Shown piece after piece: positions 6,166 to 9,961 of a DNA stretch of 9,961 bases. The notes beneath the pieces were generated by a model, which was not told where the DNA came from, did no database searches, and saw only the letters and a list, made by a program, of their open reading frames with translations. This stretch comes from an uncultured Bacteroidota bacterium (GTDB taxonomy: Bacteria; Bacteroidota; Bacteroidia; JADZBD01). The first letter of the stretch is position 1. Each line of letters begins with the position of its first letter. The stretch is from NCBI GenBank assembly GCA_937924855.1, contig CALEYQ010000016.1, positions 1 to 9,961 of the forward strand. Direction: 5' to 3'. Made by a program: the position numbers and the translations under genes.

Positions 6166-6185
6166 TCTCAGGAAAGAATTTTTTT
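6152..6185 (+). terminator. Intrinsic terminator overlapping two convergent stop codons
   Basis: TTCCTGA (6152-6158) pairs exactly with TCAGGAA (6168-6174) around a 9-base loop, followed by AGAA and seven Ts (6179-6185). The TAA of the SirB1-like gene (6163-6165) lies in the loop, and the TGA of the opposite-strand sugar transferase (complement of 6168-6170) lies in the right arm. The T-run serves only the plus strand; the minus strand has no T-run after the hairpin. Confidence 0.6.
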
Positions 6186-6758
6186 CAGGGTTAGCCAGAT
6201 AATTTTCAGGTCGCTGCCCAAGCCGGGATTTTCCAGATATTTTTTATTCAGCTCCAGCTTGGCGGGCATGATAACCTCTATATAAAACTGCTCAGGATTT
6301 CCAGCCTTTCCCAGTAACTCGTTTTCGTTCGAGTATTCGATGGAGGCGTAGTCGGTGATTCCGGGCTTTACATTCAAAATTTTCTTTTGATCTTCTGAAT
6401 ACAATTCAGTGTACTTCCTAACCTCGGGCCTGGGCCCCACCAGACTCATATCTCCGGCAAGGACATTAAAGAGTTGTGGTAATTCATCCAATTTATATTT
6501 CCTGAGGAAGCGACCCGAAGGAGTAATTCTGGGATCGGCATTTCCAACCGTAAGCTGGCCCGCTTTTTCCGAGGCCTTTTTCATGGAGCGAAACTTAATC
6601 AACTTAAATTCCCTTCCTCCCTTTCCTACCCTGCTTTGAAGAAAAAAGACCGGAAATCCCGAGTCTATGATTATCCAAACCGAAATCAACAGAAAAAACG
6701 GAAATAATAAAGCAATACCGAATAGAGAAGCCAGAAAATCAAAAATCCGCTTAGCCAT
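6168..6758 (-). CDS. PglC-type phosphoglycosyl transferase (bacterial sugar transferase)
   Basis: A 196-residue monotopic inner-membrane enzyme that moves a sugar-1-phosphate from a nucleotide sugar to undecaprenyl phosphate, the first membrane step of glycan assembly. It has the family order: KRIFDF at the N-terminus, a hydrophobic re-entrant segment with Pro20 (12-34), QSRVGKGGREFKLIKFRSM (41-59), the catalytic Asp91-Glu92 in KLDELPQL, then GDMSLVGPRPE (102-112) and KPGITDYASIEY. The length equals the short PglC form rather than the long WcaJ/WbaP form. The usual Ser before the helix-breaking proline is Phe19 here. Its ATG overlaps the stop of the aminotransferase gene by 8 bases (ATGGCTAA), which suggests translational coupling. 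It is the last gene of the operon and its stop is two bases from the convergent gene's stop. The pairing with an aminotransferase resembles PglE/PglC, so an amino-deoxysugar donor is plausible but not shown. Confidence 0.94.
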   Translation of the reverse strand: MAKRIFDFLASLFGIALLFPFFLLISVWIIIDSGFPVFFLQSRVGKGGREFKLIKFRSMKKASEKAGQLTVGNADPRITPSGRFLRKYKLDELPQLFNVLAGDMSLVGPRPEVRKYTELYSEDQKKILNVKPGITDYASIEYSNENELLGKAGNPEQFYIEVIMPAKLELNKKYLENPGLGSDLKIIWLTLKKILS

Positions 6759-7968
6759 TTAGCACGGTTTCAACTGCATTCACAAGAACTTCGATAACCC
6801 GGTTCTGATCTTTCTCGTTCAGGTCGTAAAAAACGGGAAGCGAAATTTCACGGGAATAATTATCGAAGGCAACCGGATAATCGGATATTTTATACCCCAG
6901 ATTTTTATAGAATGACATTCCCGGAACGGGGAGGAAATGAACATTGACAGAAACATCCTTTTCAAAAACCAGAGCAATTATCTTATCGCGTTGAGCCTCG
7001 GTAATATTATGAATTCTCAGGGGATATAAATGGTAGGAAGAAACTGCACTGTCCTTTTCAAAAACGGGAATCCGGGCCCAGGATTTCCCGGCCAGAGCTT
7101 CGGAATATCGGCGGCAGATATCTTTCCGTCGGGGAAGGGTCTCGGAATCATAGCGCTCCAGCTCCACCAATCCCATGGCTGCCATAATATCCGTCATATT
7201 GCACTTGTAACCGGCTTCAACAATATCGTAGCGCCAGCTTCCTTTTTGGGTTTTCGCCAGGGCATCTTTATTTTGCCCGTGCAGGGATTTTATGCAAAGT
7301 GAAGCATATTCAGCGGCATTGTCGAAGGGTGCAGGCAGATTTAGAGCAATGGCACCCCCTTCGGCCGTTGTTAAATTTTTCACGGCATGAAATGAAAAAA
7401 CCGAAACATCGGTCAGCGATCCGGTTTTCTTTCCGTTCACTTCAGCGCCAAGGCTGTGGGCAGCATCAGACAGAACCAAAATCCGTCCCAGCTTTTTCTG
7501 GTTTTCATGAGAAGGCTTGAAACGACTTCGTATGGACGGTTCATTAACCAATGCCAGAATCCGGGAATACTGACAAGGAAAACCACCGAAATCAACGGGC
7601 ATTATGACTTTTGTTTTTTCATTGATGAGGTGGCGGACAATATCGGGGTTGATATTAAAATCATCTTCATGCACATCTGCAAAAACCGGCTTTGCTCCAC
7701 AATGAATAACCACATTGGCCGTGGCACTATAAGTATAGGCAGGAATAATTACTTCATCGCCTTCGGTAACCCCGTACCATCGTAAAATCAATTCCAGTCC
7801 GGCCGTGGCTGAATTAAGACAAAGGGTATTCGGATAAGAACCGTAAGCAGAAAGCTTTTGCTCGAAGGATTTGGTTTTAGGACCAGTGGTAATCCAGCCT
7901 GATTTCAACACCCCGGTAACAGCATCAATTATTTTCTGATCAATCCGTGGGGGTGAAAATGGAATCAT
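6751..7968 (-). CDS. DegT/DnrJ/EryC1/StrS sugar aminotransferase
   Basis: A 405-residue PLP enzyme (fold type I) that transfers an amino group to a keto-sugar nucleotide, as in PglE or perosamine synthase. The start MIPFSPPRI and the following SGWITTGPKTKSFE (23-36) are typical of this family. LNSATAGLEL (51-60), IPAYTYSATANV (75-86), SDAAHSLGA with Asp168 (167-175, PLP ring contact) and FSFHAVKNLTTAEGG with Lys197 (191-205, PLP Schiff base) are all present. The frame could begin at a TTG at 7983, but the ATG at 7968 matches the family start. Residues 141-162 are a charged insertion before the SDAAHS strand, longer than the usual linker in this family. The product is probably an amino sugar for the glycan built by the neighbouring PglC-like enzyme; the exact sugar and ring position (C3 or C4) cannot be read from sequence alone. 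Confidence 0.93.
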   Translation of the reverse strand: MIPFSPPRIDQKIIDAVTGVLKSGWITTGPKTKSFEQKLSAYGSYPNTLCLNSATAGLELILRWYGVTEGDEVIIPAYTYSATANVVIHCGAKPVFADVHEDDFNINPDIVRHLINEKTKVIMPVDFGGFPCQYSRILALVNEPSIRSRFKPSHENQKKLGRILVLSDAAHSLGAEVNGKKTGSLTDVSVFSFHAVKNLTTAEGGAIALNLPAPFDNAAEYASLCIKSLHGQNKDALAKTQKGSWRYDIVEAGYKCNMTDIMAAMGLVELERYDSETLPRRKDICRRYSEALAGKSWARIPVFEKDSAVSSYHLYPLRIHNITEAQRDKIIALVFEKDVSVNVHFLPVPGMSFYKNLGYKISDYPVAFDNYSREISLPVFYDLNEKDQNRVIEVLVNAVETVLNG

Positions 7969-7980
7969 AAAAGTTTTTCT

Positions 7981-7988
7981 CAAAATTA
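7981..7988 (-). promoter_or_regulatory. Possible internal promoter -7 element before the aminotransferase
   Basis: On the minus strand the bases read TAATTTTG, a perfect TAnnTTTG match, in the AT-rich gap between the methyltransferase stop and the aminotransferase ATG at 7968. It overlaps an AT-rich dyad (7984-7989 with 7993-7998). There is no TTTG at -33 and the base composition makes chance matches likely, so it may only be part of the operon's longest intergenic gap. Confidence 0.25.
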
Positions 7989-8009
7989 TAAAATAATTAC
8001 CTGCTTTAT

Positions 8010-8690
8010 TCAGGGTTTCAGACAGCCGGCAATATGGGTTCTTAAAAAAGGAAACAGGGCGTTCACCAGGGGATACAGGGGCCCTATTCGTCTGCCTAAG
8101 GGCGGAGCCAGGGTAACCCGGTAAAATTCGGCTTTCGACCAGGGTCCATAATTCTCAAGTATCTCCTTTTTCCGTATTCCGGTAACATTTTTATTTTTCG
8201 GATTATCAAAAGTGAAGTCATACCAAAGTATTATTCCGCCGGGGCGTAAAAGAGATTTCATTTTTTCAGCCAGGCTTTGTCGCAGTTTAGGATCAAGGAT
8301 GGAAGAAAAAACAGTTCCCTGAAACACCACATCAAAGCCATCGCCTTTCTCAATTTCAAAGGCATCACCGGGTAATACGGTAATTTCAGGAAATCGTTTG
8401 GCAAGCACAGAAGACCTTTCAGGTATCAACTCATTGGCAAAAATACCCGAAACCGGAATGCCGGAGCGAATAAAAAAGGGAATGTTCGCTCCCTCCCCTG
8501 CTCCAATTTCCAGGATGCGAAGGTTTTCGAAGGATGAAAATGCAGATGAAAGTATCCGGGCGTAAACTCTTTCTCTTTCCAGCACCACATGTCTGATAAA
8601 TTCAGACTCTAAAGCACTCTTTGATTTTTCCTGCGCTTTTCGATCCGCATAAACTTTCAAAATCCTTTTCTGTTCTTCTTTATGGCTCAT
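8010..8690 (-). CDS. Class I SAM-dependent methyltransferase
   Basis: A 226-residue soluble protein with a Rossmann methyltransferase core: motif I LEIGAGEGAN (60-69), the acidic residue Glu87 after strand 2 (FANELIPE), GDAFEIE (108-114), FDVVFQGTVFSSI (119-131) and LLRPGGIILWYDF (147-159). The following DNPKNKNVTGIRKKEI, and a hydrophobic C-terminus ending in THIAGCLKP, resemble methyltransferases I associate with polysaccharide clusters of Bacteroidota. The acceptor is unknown; O- or N-methylation of a sugar or of the glycan end is an inference from context. The ATG lies one base after the stop of the glycosyltransferase, so the two are likely cotranslated. A 41-base gap separates it from the next ATG. 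Confidence 0.87.
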   Translation of the reverse strand: MSHKEEQKRILKVYADRKAQEKSKSALESEFIRHVVLERERVYARILSSAFSSFENLRILEIGAGEGANIPFFIRSGIPVSGIFANELIPERSSVLAKRFPEITVLPGDAFEIEKGDGFDVVFQGTVFSSILDPKLRQSLAEKMKSLLRPGGIILWYDFTFDNPKNKNVTGIRKKEILENYGPWSKAEFYRVTLAPPLGRRIGPLYPLVNALFPFLRTHIAGCLKP

Positions 8691-8691
8691 C

Positions 8692-9714
8692 TCAGCGGGT
8701 TAATGTTTCCTGTTTGCGGGAGGGGTTTCTTCCCATAATGGCAAATTCCCAGATACCTTTCAGATATCCCAATCCGTAGGAAAAATGAATAACAAAAAAG
8801 GAAAAAATAAGAGCAGGGTATCGGGATGAGTTGGCCTTGGTCTGAAGGGCAGCAAAAAAAGCTCCAAGCAGGTACAGGCACATGCAGATAATGAGCAAAC
8901 CGAAAAAATACCGGGAAAGAAGGGAAAGGAAAACGAGACCAAACAAGCCCAGCACAAAAGCAGGGGGCACAAGTTGCCTGAATGTGGTAACCGTACCGTG
9001 AAGCCGGTTCACAAAAACTTTCCAATACCCGTACTGATAATACTGGCGGTAGAGGCGGGAAAAAGAAGAGCGGACAAAATAATTAGCTGTTACTTCCGAT
9101 TCCAGGTACATTTTAAAACCGGCTTTGGTAACCCGAAAATTAAATTCATCGTCCTGGTTCCGGGTCAGTCTTTCATCAAACAGACCCACCTTATCAAACA
9201 CTTCCCTTTTGTAAATGGCAAAGGCGACGGTATCGACATATCCCGATTTATAACCGGTCCGAAAATGAGCGGTTCCCACCCCGAAGGGAGAAGACATTGC
9301 CATGGAAATTACTTCGGTTGAGGCATCTTCACAAATGTTTCTTAAAACGCCTCCACAGCCTCCCGTATCGGAATGAGTTTTTAGGATTCCCACACATTTT
9401 TCAACATAATCTGCAGAAATCGTGGAATGAGCCCCAAGAATCATAATAAATTCCGCATCGGAATTATTAATGCCCATGTTTAAACTAAGGGGTGTGAACC
9501 GTTGAGGATTCTCCAATAATTTCACACGCTTATTTCCGCCAAATTCTTTTTGAATAATTTCCGGGGTTCCGTCATCGCTCATACCATCAACCACAATGAT
9601 TTCGAGCAGGTGCCCGGGGTATGAATTAAGCAGGCAGGAGTTAATGCATCCGGCAATATACCGGCTTTCGTTCCGGCAGGGAATAACAATCGACACTTTA
9701 TCCCTGACTACCAT
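8692..9714 (-). CDS. ExoA-like family 2 glycosyltransferase with C-terminal membrane helices
   Basis: A 340-residue membrane-attached glycosyltransferase. The GT-A domain begins immediately: VSIVIPCRNES (7-17), EIIVVDGMSDDGT (38-50), LLENP and SLNMGI, a metal-site region reading ILGAHS (92-97), CGGV (120-123), DTVAFAIYKREVFDKVGLFDE (161-181) and RNQDDEFNFR (185-194). QYYQYGYWK (224-232) stands in the place of a QxxRW-like block. Two to three hydrophobic helices follow (about 247-290 and 299-326). The layout matches the succinoglycan ExoA-like subgroup, which extends lipid-linked sugars in exopolysaccharide synthesis. GAH replaces the first Asp of the expected DxD/DAH. A longer frame starts at a TTG at 9786, but the ATG at 9714 places the start right before the conserved strand, leaving only a 17-base overlap with the upstream gene. 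Confidence 0.92.
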   Translation of the reverse strand: MVVRDKVSIVIPCRNESRYIAGCINSCLLNSYPGHLLEIIVVDGMSDDGTPEIIQKEFGGNKRVKLLENPQRFTPLSLNMGINNSDAEFIMILGAHSTISADYVEKCVGILKTHSDTGGCGGVLRNICEDASTEVISMAMSSPFGVGTAHFRTGYKSGYVDTVAFAIYKREVFDKVGLFDERLTRNQDDEFNFRVTKAGFKMYLESEVTANYFVRSSFSRLYRQYYQYGYWKVFVNRLHGTVTTFRQLVPPAFVLGLFGLVFLSLLSRYFFGLLIICMCLYLLGAFFAALQTKANSSRYPALIFSFFVIHFSYGLGYLKGIWEFAIMGRNPSRKQETLTR

Positions 9715-9961
9715 GATCTGTTGCAAATAGAGTGTAAAAGAAACTAAAAAAAACAGTTCCCGCCTGAATTTCAAAAAAAGATTCAAACAACATAAAAAAT
9801 GCTGTAATAAAGATAAAGTACCTGGCTGGACCTTTTTTGAATTTTAACAGGGCAAATCCCAGCAAATAAACCAGGAGCAGTCCGCCCAAAATTCCCAAAG
9901 CAAGAGTGGTCTGAAGGAATTGATTGTGGGCATTCAGTTTCAATTCAAAAGCCCCCGACAT
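9698..9961 (-). CDS. O-antigen ligase/polymerase-like protein, C-terminal fragment (cut by window edge)
   Basis: Only the last 87 residues are inside the window; the gene continues beyond base 9961, so the Met at the edge is internal. LNAHNQFLQTTLALGILGG (residues 9-27 of the fragment) is the His-Asn loop followed by a membrane helix characteristic of the Wzy_C/WaaL superfamily. The block ESFFEIQAGTVFFSFFYTLF resembles the C-terminal helix that I associate with Bacteroidota O-antigen ligase-like proteins. Three hydrophobic stretches are visible. These inner-membrane enzymes polymerise or transfer undecaprenyl-linked glycans at the periplasmic face. Its stop overlaps the glycosyltransferase start by 17 bases, supporting a common transcript. 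Whether it is a ligase or polymerase cannot be decided from the fragment. Confidence 0.85.
   Translation of the reverse strand: MSGAFELKLNAHNQFLQTTLALGILGGLLLVYLLGFALLKFKKGPARYFIFITAFFMLFESFFEIQAGTVFFSFFYTLFATDHGSQG

Noticed and set aside
8974..9321. Long antisense open frames within the glycosyltransferase, aminotransferase and stress protein genes
   Set aside because: They are out-of-frame reflections of well-supported genes, have no motifs and no promoter or spacing support.
9715..9786. Longer glycosyltransferase start at a TTG (9786)
   Set aside because: The extra 24 residues lie antisense-free but inside the upstream gene's coding region in another frame; the ATG at 9714 directly precedes the conserved VSIVIP strand.
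1..9961. CRISPR array, tRNA, rRNA, insertion sequence or phage genes
   Set aside because: No regularly spaced repeats, cloverleaf-like sequences, transposase or integrase motifs, or terminal inverted repeats were seen.

Overview
The window reads as a chromosomal segment from a Bacteroidota bacterium. The main evidence is a secreted protein with a type A type IX secretion (T9SS) C-terminal sorting domain. Supporting evidence is several TAnnTTTG-type -7 promoter elements, start codons without Shine-Dalgarno sequences, and a membrane protein carrying the HWPGA motif also found in the T9SS motor subunit GldL. The gene set suggests a Bacteroidales or Marinilabiliales-like free-living or gut/sediment lineage, but the sequence does not fix the genus.

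Left part (1-3376, + strand): a GC-rich two-copy tandem repeat lies in the first 75 bases. It is followed by a predicted lipoprotein with C-terminal membrane helices (197-922) and a hairpin just after it. A 332-base gap then holds a promoter candidate and two overlapping stem-loops directly before the start codon of a large T9SS-exported beta-propeller-like protein (1255-2748). Next comes a small polytopic membrane protein (2915-3376), preceded by a perfect 15-base palindrome and a good -7 element.

Middle part (3391-6165): a tandem-domain universal stress protein (minus strand) and a uridine-phosphorylase-like nucleoside phosphorylase (plus strand) diverge from a 40-base spacer. A SirB1/transglutaminase-like protein (5293-6165) follows on the plus strand and ends in a terminator-like hairpin whose loop and arm contain both convergent stop codons.

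Right part (6168-9961, minus strand): the distal end of a surface polysaccharide or glycan operon. In transcription order it encodes the C-terminus of an O-antigen ligase/polymerase-like membrane protein (cut by the window edge), an ExoA-like family 2 glycosyltransferase, a class I SAM methyltransferase, a DegT/DnrJ/EryC1/StrS sugar aminotransferase, and a PglC-type phosphoglycosyl transferase. Tight overlaps (17 bases, 1-base gap, 8-base overlap) support one operon. The likely logic is that the aminotransferase makes an amino-sugar nucleotide, the PglC-like enzyme loads a sugar phosphate onto undecaprenyl phosphate, the glycosyltransferase extends it, the methyltransferase may decorate it, and the ligase/polymerase finishes or transfers the chain.

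I found no CRISPR array, tRNA, rRNA, transposase or phage gene, and no clearly new multi-gene system. The most interesting items are the lipoprotein-plus-membrane-helix protein, the HWPGA membrane protein with its palindrome, the paired stem-loops before the T9SS cargo gene, and the terminator embedded in convergent stop codons.
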